Assembly: GCF_011758565.1 (NCBI RefSeq)
Contig: NZ_JAAMOX010000001.1
Location: forward strand, 1,093,838 to 1,157,837
Source of the DNA: Lysinibacter cavernae
Lineage (GTDB): Bacteria > Actinomycetota > Actinomycetes > Actinomycetales > Microbacteriaceae
Direction of reading: 5' to 3'
DNA: 64,000 nt
Below are positions 1-8,022 of the stretch, piece by piece; the first letter of the stretch is position 1; every line of letters starts with the position of its first letter. The notes beneath the pieces were generated by a model. It was not told where the DNA came from, searched no databases, and worked only from the letters and a program-made list of their open reading frames with translations. Position numbers and translations under genes: made by a program.

Positions 1-1
1 C

Positions 2-361
2 CGCGAGATGCGTGAGATGTTTGGTCCCCTCGTGCTCAACCCGCAGCTCCCAGAGCGCACCTCATTGCAGCAAGCTCAGGGTGCGGCAAAGCCCGTACAC
101 ATCTGGCCTGGCGAGAACGCTCAGGAGATGGCCGGCTACTTCGACCAGATCCTCGATCGGGTTATGCGCTCGGCTGACATGGCCGACGATGGCTCCGTTC
201 GCACGTCGCACTCAGGAGCCCCGCGCTCAGCGGCTCCCGCTAGCCCCGCCCCAACCGTCGTCGCTCAGCCTGCTTCACAGGCGGGATCAGACGATCTTGA
301 CGAGGACGCCGCAGGCGGCTCATCCACCGACATCCATGTCGAGGAGAACCAGGATTCCTAA
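2..361 (+). CDS. ParA/Soj-family ATPase, C-terminal part (5' end outside window)
   Basis: The reading frame is open to the left edge, so the start and the Walker motifs lie outside the window. The visible stretch (REMFGPLVLNPQLPERTSLQQAQG) looks like the final part of ParA/MinD-type partition ATPases, where the last helices pack on the nucleotide-binding fold. After about residue 58 of the visible part it becomes a low-complexity Ala/Pro/Ser tail ending in an acidic stretch, probably disordered. ParA-like proteins hydrolyse ATP and position DNA or protein cargo. Whether this is the chromosomal ParA or an orphan paralogue cannot be told, since no parB is visible. It converges on the merR-ftsR-garA block, and a strong hairpin follows its stop. 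Confidence 0.72.
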   Translation, partial: REMREMFGPLVLNPQLPERTSLQQAQGAAKPVHIWPGENAQEMAGYFDQILDRVMRSADMADDGSVRTSHSGAPRSAAPASPAPTVVAQPASQAGSDDLDEDAAGGSSTDIHVEENQDS

Positions 362-394
362 CAGCTGACCCAGCACCGGGCGTCAGCGCGACAT

Positions 395-445
395 TGGCCT
401 GAGTATTCCGACTCATAACTGAGCGGGATACTCAGGCCATTATTT
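395..445. terminator. Hairpin between convergent parA-like and merR genes
   Basis: Bases 395-409 (TGGCCTGAGTATTCC) pair with 425-439 (GGGATACTCAGGCCA) over 15 bp with one wobble and a 15-base loop, followed by a short AT-rich run. It lies 33 bases after the parA-like stop and could serve both converging transcripts. Confidence 0.7.
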
Positions 446-576
446 GCTTATGCCGATGCGGACCGGACGCGCAGTCACCACACAGAACAGTGGCCCCATG
501 GCTCCAACTCACTGACTGAGTCAGACCCAAAGGGCCACGGATTCGCGATTGCCGGGGTGGCCGGCAGCACAGCGAG

Positions 577-1128
577 TTAGGAAATCTTCTTGCGCGACGC
601 CCGGCGAACGGAAAGCTCATCCATAGGGTCTTCACGGTGCTCGTTGAGGTCAACAAGACTGATCTCAACCTCGCGCAGGACTTTTCCTACCGCAATGCCA
701 AATACGCCCTGACCGCGGCTCACGAGGTCAATAACCTCATCGTTTGAGGTGCAGAGGTACACGCTGGCGCCATCGCTCATGAGTGTGGTCTGTGCAAGAT
801 CGTGGACGCCTGCTTCGTGAAGCTGTTCAACAGCCGTACGAATCTGCTGAAGCGAAATCCCGGTATCGAGCAGGCGCTTGACCAGCTTGAGGACGAGGAT
901 GTCACGGAAGCCGTACAGGCGCTGCGTGCCAGAGCCTGAGGCGCTCTGCACGGTTGGCTGAACAAGCTCAGTGCGGGCCCAGTAGTCAAGCTGACGGTAG
1001 GTGATGCCTGCCGCGCGGGCCGCAACAGCGCCGCGGTATCCGCCGCCCTCTTCGGGATCGGGAAGACCATCGGTAAAGAGAAGACCGTTATCGTAACGAG
1101 GCGCCCCTCCAGGGGTTTGTTCGCTCAT
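577..1128 (-). CDS. MerR-family transcriptional regulator (Rv1830-like)
   Basis: A 183-residue protein with an N-terminal winged helix-turn-helix of MerR type (YRGAVAARAAGITYRQLDYWART, then the wing with RLYGFRDILVLKLVKRLL), followed by a helical region and a C-terminal basic tail. It resembles the actinobacterial MerR-like protein near garA in mycobacteria (Rv1830 position). No cysteine-rich metal site is visible, so it is not an obvious metal or redox sensor. The ATG at 1128 is chosen because AGAGGA sits just upstream; a longer frame to 1215 is open but its extra residues look non-coding. It is transcribed with ftsR and garA. In mycobacteria a bifunctional-nuclease gene usually lies between the two MerR genes; here there is none. 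Confidence 0.85.
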   Translation of the reverse strand: MSEQTPGGAPRYDNGLLFTDGLPDPEEGGGYRGAVAARAAGITYRQLDYWARTELVQPTVQSASGSGTQRLYGFRDILVLKLVKRLLDTGISLQQIRTAVEQLHEAGVHDLAQTTLMSDGASVYLCTSNDEVIDLVSRGQGVFGIAVGKVLREVEISLVDLNEHREDPMDELSVRRASRKKIS

Positions 1129-1320
1129 TCCGTGTCCTCTCATTGCCTGCTGTCGACCACTCGGCGAGTGGCACGGTTCAACGTTATCGGCTTGGGTGAC
1201 CGTCATCAACGACATCCGCAGTTTTGATCCGGCGTGTCGTGTCTAAACCTTCAATTGAAAGTTTGAACTTTGCGATGCGGTCGAATATTGACCCCGATGA
1301 GGGTCTGAATTCTGGCCGAT

Positions 1321-2013
1321 TTATCGGTTCAGTGCCGTTCGCATAATGTTACCCCGAACCACCTCAAGGTGCCCCACTATTTCTGTGGCCATTTCGGTCG
1401 CCCGGGCGCGGCTCACACCATCTCCACCGCGTTTTACCGGAACAAGGGCTGACTCGATGAGGTCAACCTCTCGCTCGGCAGCAGCACGAATCGACCGAAG
1501 GTGTCGAGGCTCAATGCCAAGCTGCTGCAACGAAACAAGTGCTTTCAAGACGGCAAGGTGGTCGTCTTTAAACGATTCGAGGGCAGGCAGCAAGCCAGAA
1601 CTCACGGCGTCATTCAAGAGATGCGTCGACGCCCCGGCCTCGCGCACGATGACCTCGCGCGTCAGGACACGGCGAACTGGGAGGATGGATGCGGGAGGCG
1701 CCCCTGTTCCACCAGGAAACACGGGTTCCTTGCCTGCATCAAGATCGGTCAGGTAGGCACAAATAACCTTGAGCGGCAAATAGTGATCACGCTGCATCGT
1801 CAGAATCAGTCGAAGGCGATCAACATCGGTCGACGAGAACTTGCGATAGCCAGATTTGGTGCGCGACGGCAGCACAAGGCCCTGCTCCTCAAGGAAGCGA
1901 AGCTTTGAAGGCGTGAGGTCTGGAAACTCCGGGCTCAGCTTCGTGAGCACCTGGCCGATGCCAAGCAGCCGACCCTGATCATCCGCGTCGTGGCGCGCTG
2001 ACGCCGAAACCAC
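1321..2013 (-). CDS. ftsR: MerR-type regulator FtsR
   Basis: A 230-residue protein matching the Rv1828/FtsR family: a MerR-like winged helix with the conserved LTPSKLRFLEEQGLV and SGYRKFSSTDVDRL segments near residues 33-70, and a C-terminal domain with a second helix-turn-helix-like stretch. In Corynebacterium FtsR activates ftsZ; that role is family knowledge, not visible here. The start is a GTG lying directly against the garA stop with no gap, which implies translational coupling. Gene order garA-ftsR-merR is conserved in Actinobacteria and supports the call. Confidence 0.87.
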   Translation of the reverse strand: MVSASARHDADDQGRLLGIGQVLTKLSPEFPDLTPSKLRFLEEQGLVLPSRTKSGYRKFSSTDVDRLRLILTMQRDHYLPLKVICAYLTDLDAGKEPVFPGGTGAPPASILPVRRVLTREVIVREAGASTHLLNDAVSSGLLPALESFKDDHLAVLKALVSLQQLGIEPRHLRSIRAAAEREVDLIESALVPVKRGGDGVSRARATEMATEIVGHLEVVRGNIMRTALNR

Positions 2014-2472
2014 CTATCGTCCTTCTTCTCGAACGAGGTCACGACGCGAAGCGTAGAAGGTGAGCTTGAACTTGCCAACCTGCACCTCTGCGCCATCAAC
2101 GAGTGGGACGGATCCCTCGATGCGAACGCCGTCGCAGAAGGTGCCGTTGAGCGAGTTGAGGTCGGAGACACTGAACGATTTGCCGTCTCGTGTGAACGCG
2201 GCGTGTTTGCGGGAGACCGTCACATCATCGAGAAAGATGTCGACCTCCGGGTGACGTCCGGCAACCGTCGAATCGCTGTCAAGCAGGAAGCGGGCTCCCG
2301 TATCTGGGCCACGGCGAACGACAAGCAGGGCAGAGCCGGAGGGCAGGGCCGCAACAGCCTCTTTCTCCTCTGCGCCGAGTTCCGAGTTGAGGGCGCCAAC
2401 AAGTGCACTGAGTTCTTCACCAAATTTGGCTGTTGAATCGGTGTTGTCGCTTGCGGGTGTGTTGTCGGTCAC
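2014..2472 (-). CDS. garA: FHA-domain metabolic switch protein GarA/OdhI
   Basis: A 152-residue protein with an acidic flexible N-terminus and a C-terminal forkhead-associated domain. Phosphopeptide-binding residues are present: GRH at 72-74, SRKH at 87-90 and SLNGT at 107-111. GarA/OdhI binds and inhibits 2-oxoglutarate dehydrogenase and related enzymes when unphosphorylated, linking Ser/Thr kinases to the TCA cycle and glutamate metabolism. The usual ETTSVFR phosphorylation motif is degenerate: residues 12-17 read DSTAKF, keeping one threonine (T14) and replacing the first with serine. It heads the garA-ftsR-merR operon. Confidence 0.9.
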   Translation of the reverse strand: MTDNTPASDNTDSTAKFGEELSALVGALNSELGAEEKEAVAALPSGSALLVVRRGPDTGARFLLDSDSTVAGRHPEVDIFLDDVTVSRKHAAFTRDGKSFSVSDLNSLNGTFCDGVRIEGSVPLVDGAEVQVGKFKLTFYASRRDLVREEGR

Positions 2473-2512
2473 TTGAAACTTCCTGCCGTTGTGTCACATG
2501 TCGAACATTCCC

Positions 2513-2528
2513 GGGTCTTTCGAGACCC
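2513..2528. other. Short perfect hairpin in the garA leader
   Basis: GGGTCT-TTCG-AGACCC forms a 6-bp stem with a 4-base loop, 41 to 56 bases upstream of the garA start. It could sit in the leader RNA or mark a regulator site. No T-run follows on either strand. Confidence 0.4.
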
Positions 2529-2758
2529 GTCAGTCCCCCCAGTACTTCCTACTAACGCTACAGGAGATTTACTTTTGCCGTTACGCCAATTTCGTAGGGT
2601 ATTCCCAGTCACGAGCCGTGTGATCTGCCGTTAACATTCCCGACACAGTTCTGGAGCATGAGGCGCATACCGTAGCCGTTGAACACGTTGTCAGCAGCTC
2701 CATACCGTTGGTGGGAGCAACCAGACATCGGCCAAACTGAGTCAAAGGAATCACACGC

Positions 2759-2962
2759 ATGTCAACCGGAACAGTCAAATGGTTTAGCGCAGAAAAAGGC
2801 TACGGCTTCATTACCCCCGATGACGGAACAGAAGAGGTCTTTGCTCACTACAAGGCCATTACGATGGACGGCTTCCGTTCACTCGACGAAAACCAAAAAG
2901 TTGAGTACGAGGCTGGTGTCGGCCCCCGCGGGCTGCAGGCGCAGAGCGTTCGCCCGCTCTAA
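2759..2962 (+). CDS. cspA: Cold-shock protein CspA family
   Basis: A 67-residue single cold-shock domain. RNP1 is visible as KGYGFITPD and RNP2 as EVFAHYKAI; the opening GTVKWF is invariant in the family. Such proteins bind single-stranded RNA or DNA and act as RNA chaperones in the cytoplasm. A Shine-Dalgarno-like AAAGGA lies about 9 bases before the ATG. The 286-base region upstream is shared with the divergent garA leader. A second, similar copy lies at 16193. A hairpin follows the stop. Confidence 0.96.
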   Translation: MSTGTVKWFSAEKGYGFITPDDGTEEVFAHYKAITMDGFRSLDENQKVEYEAGVGPRGLQAQSVRPL

Positions 2963-2981
2963 CAGTCTCCTTGATGAGCGA

Positions 2982-3018
2982 ATGAGCGGATGCTCGCCGT
3001 GCGCACGCATCCGCTCAT
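2982..3018 (+). terminator. Hairpin terminator after the first cspA
   Basis: ATGAGCGGATGC at 2982-2993 pairs perfectly with GCATCCGCTCAT at 3007-3018 (12 bp, 13-base loop), 20 bases after the cspA stop. No T-tract follows, so it may be an attenuating or RNA-stabilising hairpin instead of an intrinsic terminator. Confidence 0.55.
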
Positions 3019-3051
3019 CAGGATGACGGAGGTCTGTACTACGGTCGAAGC

Positions 3052-4764
3052 ATGACTGAGATCGCAGACGCAGCCGACGGCATCCATCGCAGCAGCCCCA
3101 TAGACGAGGTTGCCGAACGTTGGCTCGACACCATGGTCGAGCACGATCCCTCCCTTCGGGTGCACCTTGGGCTGCCTGGCGCTCTTGACGAGTATCCCGA
3201 CTACTCCCCCGCCGGAACGGCCGCGTTCACGGCGGCGGCGGCTCGCGCCTCGCACGAGCTCGACTCCGCAATCGAACGTGCTCGCATCGCAGGTACTTCC
3301 GACCCCGTTGACACGATCACGGCCCTCGAGCTTCGTCGGGTCTTTGCCGATATCAACGACAGCGCGGCTGCAAACCTCGCGCTTCGAGACGTCAACAATA
3401 TCGCCTCGCCCGTGCAGAACATCCGCGACGTTTTCGATCTCATGCCCTCAGAAACGGCAGAGCATTGGCAGGCCATTTCGCAGCGCCTCAATCGGGTCCC
3501 CGATGCCGTCAACGGTTACCGTGAAACGCTCAGCAGCGGAATCAACCAAGGAGTCGTTCCCGCGCGACGCCAAGCGTTGTACGCCGGCGAGCAGGCAGCC
3601 GACTGGGGCTCTCAACATGGGTTCTTTGCCGACCTCGCGGCACGGGCAGGCGAGTACGTCCCTCGCAGTCTTCAGGCAGATCTCGAGGCCGGCGCACAGC
3701 GGGCGGCAAGCTCATATCAGGCCCTTGCTACGTTTCTGACCGACTCGCTCGCGCCTCACGCTTCTGAGACAGATGCTGTCGGCCGAGAACACTACGAAAT
3801 CGCATCGCGAAGCTTTCTTGGCGCGACCATCGACCTCGAAGAAACGTACGAGTGGGGCAGGCAACAGCTCGACTCCATCATCCGCGAGCAGCAAGCCACC
3901 GCGCAGCAGATACTCCACGGGGCATCCATCGCCGATGCTATTGAGCATCTTGATAACGACCCGTCGCGTCAACTGCACGGCACCGATGCCCTCCGCGACT
4001 GGATGCAGCGCACCTCAGACCGCGCGGTATCAGAGCTGGGCGCTGAGCACTTTCACATTGACGAGGGCATCCGCCGCCTTGAGTGCGTGATTGCGCCAAC
4101 CCAAACGGGCGGCATCTACTACACCCCGCCGAGCGCTGATCTGAGCAGGCCAGGCCAGATGTGGTGGTCAGTTCCGCCAAACGAAACCGAGTTCACCACC
4201 TGGCGCGAGCTCACGACCGTGTATCACGAAGGCGTCCCTGGGCATCATCTGCAACTCGCCCAGACAGTAACGGGCCCACAACTCAACCGGTGGCGGCGAC
4301 TCGCCAACTGGACCAGCGGGCACGGCGAAGGATGGGCCCTCTATGCCGAGCGACTCATGGATTCCCTCGGTTATCTCAGCGACCCTGGCGACCGTCTTGG
4401 AATGCTTGATGGCCAGCGGATGCGCGCGGCACGGGTTGTGCTCGACATCGGCCTGCACTTGCAGCTCAAGCGGCCCGACGGAAACGGCACGTGGGACTAC
4501 GACTACGCGCTCAATTTCATGCGGGACAACGCGGCGCAGAGTGAGGGCTCCCTGAGGTTCGAGGTCAACCGCTACTGCGGTTGGCCCGGGCAGGCCCCGT
4601 CGTATTCGGTTGGCCAGCGCATCTGGGAAGAGCTCCGAGACACGTATCTCGCCAGCGGGACCGGCACCATCCGTGATTTCCACAGCACGGCACTCGGCAT
4701 TGGTGGTGTTGGGCTTGAGACACTTCGTTACGCCATCAACCGCAGCGTGACCAAGCAGGAGTAG
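3052..4764 (+). CDS. DUF885 family protein, putative metallopeptidase-like enzyme
   Basis: A 570-residue protein of the DUF885 family, full length for the family. The zinc-binding signature HEGVPGHH lies at residues 392-399 (H392, E393, H398, H399), with WTSGHGEGWALYAERL about 30 residues further on, likely supplying another ligand. No signal peptide is visible, so it is probably cytoplasmic. The family is thought to act on peptides or modified amino acids, but the substrate is not known. It is followed after 14 bases by a same-strand MFS transporter, so the two are probably co-transcribed; a shared role in peptide or amino acid handling would be inference. Confidence 0.85.
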   Translation: MTEIADAADGIHRSSPIDEVAERWLDTMVEHDPSLRVHLGLPGALDEYPDYSPAGTAAFTAAAARASHELDSAIERARIAGTSDPVDTITALELRRVFADINDSAAANLALRDVNNIASPVQNIRDVFDLMPSETAEHWQAISQRLNRVPDAVNGYRETLSSGINQGVVPARRQALYAGEQAADWGSQHGFFADLAARAGEYVPRSLQADLEAGAQRAASSYQALATFLTDSLAPHASETDAVGREHYEIASRSFLGATIDLEETYEWGRQQLDSIIREQQATAQQILHGASIADAIEHLDNDPSRQLHGTDALRDWMQRTSDRAVSELGAEHFHIDEGIRRLECVIAPTQTGGIYYTPPSADLSRPGQMWWSVPPNETEFTTWRELTTVYHEGVPGHHLQLAQTVTGPQLNRWRRLANWTSGHGEGWALYAERLMDSLGYLSDPGDRLGMLDGQRMRAARVVLDIGLHLQLKRPDGNGTWDYDYALNFMRDNAAQSEGSLRFEVNRYCGWPGQAPSYSVGQRIWEELRDTYLASGTGTIRDFHSTALGIGGVGLETLRYAINRSVTKQE

Positions 4765-4778
4765 GCTCAGCAGCAGTT

Positions 4779-6074
4779 ATGAGAAATACCCGGCCATCCT
4801 TCGCCTCCCGCGCACAGTCGGGTTCCTGGCGACCGTGGTTGGTCTGGGGATCTGCGATTCTTTGCTACATCATCGCCGTCTTCTCGCGAACCTCGCTGTC
4901 GGCTACTGGCATCAACGCCGCCGAACGCTTTGGCATTGACTCCACAACGCTTTCGAGCTTCGCGGTACTCCAACTCGTTGTCTATGCCGCAATGCAGGTT
5001 CCCGTTGGCATCCTTGTTGACCGTTTTGGAGCGCGTGCCCTCATCATTAGCGGCGCCGTGCTCATGACCGCCGGGCAATTTATCCTTGCGCTTGCTACCG
5101 AGACGGGCACGGCAATTCTGGCGAGGGGCCTCGTCGGCGCGGGCGACGCGATGACGTTCATTAGCGTCATTCGGCTTATCCCTGCGTGGTTCCCGAGCCG
5201 CCGCATCCCGATCCTCACCCAAGCGACGGGCATGCTCGGCCAGTTTGGCCAGATTCTGAGCATCATCCCGCTGGTCGCCGCGCTCAACGCGTTTGGCTGG
5301 ACAACGGCGTATCTTGGGCTCACCGCGGTGCTGGCGCTGTCAATTCTGCTTGCCGTTGTCGCGGTCTACAACTCCCCCATCGGCAGCGCCCCAACCGGCC
5401 CGGTCGCATCGTTCAGGGCCGCGCTTCGAGGGATCCCCGAGAGTTGGCGGCATCCGGCAACGCGGCTCGGATTTTGGACGCACTTTGTCACTCCGTTTGC
5501 CGGCTCAACCTTCACCCTGCTCTGGGGCTATCCGTTTATGATGGCCGGCGAAGGACTCAGCCAGAGTACGGCCGCGAGCATGTACGTCCTGCTCATCGGC
5601 GCGAGCCTCGTTTTCAGCATGTTGACTGCGCGCGTGGTCTCGCGGCATCCAATGCGGCGCTCGTACGTGGTCCTTGGCATCGTCAGCATTCAGGTCGTGG
5701 TCTGGACCACGCTCATGTTTTGGCCAACGCAGGCCCCACTCTGGCTCATGTGCACGCTCATGCTCACGTTTGCAATCGGCGGACCTGGATCACTCATCGG
5801 CTTTGATTTTGCCCAGCAGTTCACGCCGGCACACCGACTCGGTAGCGCATCTGGGCTCATCAACTCGGCTGGGTTTATCGCCACGATCATCGCGCTCTTC
5901 CTGTTTGGCCTTGCCCTCGACCTGCAGGGTGCAGGCACGCCTGATCTCTATAGCCGCGATGCGTTCCGACACGCGATGCTCGTGTATTACCCGATCTGGA
6001 TCATCGGGGTGCTCGGAGTGCTCCTGTCGCGAAAGCAGCTTCGTCGCTGGATAGCCAATCGCCACTCGTCCTGA
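4779..6074 (+). CDS. Major facilitator superfamily transporter
   Basis: A 431-residue membrane protein with about 12 hydrophobic segments in two halves. The conserved loop after TM2 (GILVDRFGARALIISGAVL) matches the MFS G-x-x-x-D-R-x-G motif. The substrate cannot be read from sequence; the overall pattern resembles nitrate/nitrite- and anion-porter-like MFS proteins but this is weak. It begins 14 bases after the DUF885 gene and converges on the permease gene at 6108 with about 33 bases between stops. Confidence 0.85.
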   Translation: MRNTRPSFASRAQSGSWRPWLVWGSAILCYIIAVFSRTSLSATGINAAERFGIDSTTLSSFAVLQLVVYAAMQVPVGILVDRFGARALIISGAVLMTAGQFILALATETGTAILARGLVGAGDAMTFISVIRLIPAWFPSRRIPILTQATGMLGQFGQILSIIPLVAALNAFGWTTAYLGLTAVLALSILLAVVAVYNSPIGSAPTGPVASFRAALRGIPESWRHPATRLGFWTHFVTPFAGSTFTLLWGYPFMMAGEGLSQSTAASMYVLLIGASLVFSMLTARVVSRHPMRRSYVVLGIVSIQVVVWTTLMFWPTQAPLWLMCTLMLTFAIGGPGSLIGFDFAQQFTPAHRLGSASGLINSAGFIATIIALFLFGLALDLQGAGTPDLYSRDAFRHAMLVYYPIWIIGVLGVLLSRKQLRRWIANRHSS

Positions 6075-6107
6075 TCTCTCAGACCGCGAGGTATCCGCTG
6101 ATAACCG

Positions 6108-7916
6108 CTAAAACGGCCAGATGATGGGCACCAGAAGCACCGCAACAATGCCGTAGAGGCCGAGCAGCGGGAGCCCAAGTTTCCAGTAGTCTCCAAATCG
6201 GTACCCGGCGGGTTGCATGACCATCATGTTGGCCGGTGTCGCCACCGGTGTCAGGAATGAGGCCGAGGCCGCAACACACACGGCGACGAGCAGTGGCATC
6301 GGAGAAAGGGACAACTCTGTGGCAACCGAAACGGCGATGGGAATGAGCACAAGGGCGGTCGCGGTATTGCTAATGAGCTGCCCGAGGATGGCCGTCAGTA
6401 GGAACAAGCCGAGCAACACAATATTCGGCCCGTAGCCGCCAATCAGATCCACCACCTGATGCGCGATGAGCTCGGCAGCGCCGGTCGACGAGATCGCGAC
6501 CGACAGCGGGATCATGCCGGCAACAAGGATGAGCGTGGTCCAGGAAATCGAACGGTGCGCTTTCTCAACCGAGACAACGCGAAACAGGACCATCGCGATG
6601 GCAGCGAGCAGCGTCACAACTGCGGGTGGAAGGAGGCCCGTCGTGAGCAAGACGATCATGAGGCCGGTGATAATCATGGCGGTGCGCGCGGTGCGTCCGA
6701 GTGGCACCGTTTGGCGTCGGATGGAGTCCGGCTCGTCAACGATGAGAACGTTGTCGTCAACCGTGTGCTCGTCAAGGGCAGCCCAGGTGCCCTGCACGAG
6801 CAGCGCATCCCCAGGGGCAAGGATGACCTGACCCTCGACAAATTCCGATTCCTCAATCTCGGCACCTGCCCGCTGGACCGCGAGGACAACGAGCTCGCCG
6901 CTGTCGGTGACCATTCCGGGGAAAACCGTTTCCCCAACCATGCGCGACCGAGGCGCAACAAGCACTTCGGCGACACCGTGCGACTCGGTAATCAGGCCGT
7001 TTGCCGAGCCAAGCCGCTCAAGCTGATGCGCCTCGAAAAACGCGGTAAGGCTCGCTTTTGGTCCTCGCAGCACGAGCGTGTCGTACGCCTTGAGCTCGTC
7101 ACTTCGCATTGGGCTTCCTGCCCGTGTCTTCACTGCGACCAAGGAAACCCCCTGGTACTCCTGCACCTCGAGGGAAGACGGCTGCGTGCCGATGAGGGGC
7201 GACGCCGACGGGATCTGCAGATGCCAGAGCTCGTCGGTTGCTAGATAGTGAGCGAGCAAGTCTTCCGAGTGTTTGCTCAGATCTCGCGGCAGCATACGCG
7301 CGGTACGGGTTGGCAAGAGTTTTTCGCCGAAGAACACCACGATCAGGATGCTGCCGATCAACAGGGGCACACCCACGAGCGCAAATTCAAAAAATCCGAT
7401 TGCCCGCCCACCGGGTGCTTGCTCTGCCGCCTCGGAGATGAGCACGTTCACTGGCGAGCCAGTAAGTGTGAGGAGCGACCCGGCATGCGCACCAAAGGCA
7501 AGCGGCATGAGCAGTTGAGACGGCGAGCGTCCGAGCCTGACCGCTACAACAACAACCATCGGCAGAAGCGCTGCTACGGCACCATTCACGCTAATAAGCG
7601 CAGTAAGAAACGCGACGACGGACATCATGAGGATGAGCAGGCGCCCCCGAGATTTCCCCGCACGCGCAATGACTTGCTGCCCGGCCCACGTCGTAATACC
7701 GCTCGCGTCAAGCCCCTCGCTCACCACAAAGAGCGACGCGATAAGGATGATGGTCGGATCGGAAAACCCGGAGAATGACTCGCTGAGATTGAGCACACCA
7801 GTGAAATACAGCGCAAGCGAAACCGCTAGCGCGACGATTCCGACGGGGAACTTATTCCAGACGAAGGTGACAACGGCTAACACCAAAATGACCAGTGTGA
7901 TGGTGACGTCGCTCAT
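6108..7916 (-). CDS. SLC13/DASS-type permease with TrkA_C domains
   Basis: A 602-residue protein. Residues 1-200 and roughly 390-602 are membrane segments of the CitT/SLC13 type, including the SNT signature region (ISVNGAVAALLPM and ISNTATALVLIPIA). The cytoplasmic middle (about residues 200-380) holds two TrkA_C/RCK_C-like domains (e.g. EVQEYQGVSLVAVKTRAGSPM), a common layout in sodium-coupled dicarboxylate/sulfate permeases. The ATG at 7916 starts just before the first membrane helix; an upstream TTG at 7952 is open but lacks a ribosome site. It is divergent from the M20 peptidase gene. Substrate unknown; sulfate or dicarboxylate are the family's usual ones. Confidence 0.87.
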   Translation of the reverse strand: MSDVTITLVILVLAVVTFVWNKFPVGIVALAVSLALYFTGVLNLSESFSGFSDPTIILIASLFVVSEGLDASGITTWAGQQVIARAGKSRGRLLILMMSVVAFLTALISVNGAVAALLPMVVVVAVRLGRSPSQLLMPLAFGAHAGSLLTLTGSPVNVLISEAAEQAPGGRAIGFFEFALVGVPLLIGSILIVVFFGEKLLPTRTARMLPRDLSKHSEDLLAHYLATDELWHLQIPSASPLIGTQPSSLEVQEYQGVSLVAVKTRAGSPMRSDELKAYDTLVLRGPKASLTAFFEAHQLERLGSANGLITESHGVAEVLVAPRSRMVGETVFPGMVTDSGELVVLAVQRAGAEIEESEFVEGQVILAPGDALLVQGTWAALDEHTVDDNVLIVDEPDSIRRQTVPLGRTARTAMIITGLMIVLLTTGLLPPAVVTLLAAIAMVLFRVVSVEKAHRSISWTTLILVAGMIPLSVAISSTGAAELIAHQVVDLIGGYGPNIVLLGLFLLTAILGQLISNTATALVLIPIAVSVATELSLSPMPLLVAVCVAASASFLTPVATPANMMVMQPAGYRFGDYWKLGLPLLGLYGIVAVLLVPIIWPF

Positions 7917-8022
7917 AAATAATGACACTACAGCCCAGCGCCACTTGACCAACAGTTACGTGGCACATTGCGTGATATTCTGCGATCGACCTCACCGAGC
8001 ATCCACAACGAAGGACCAGACG

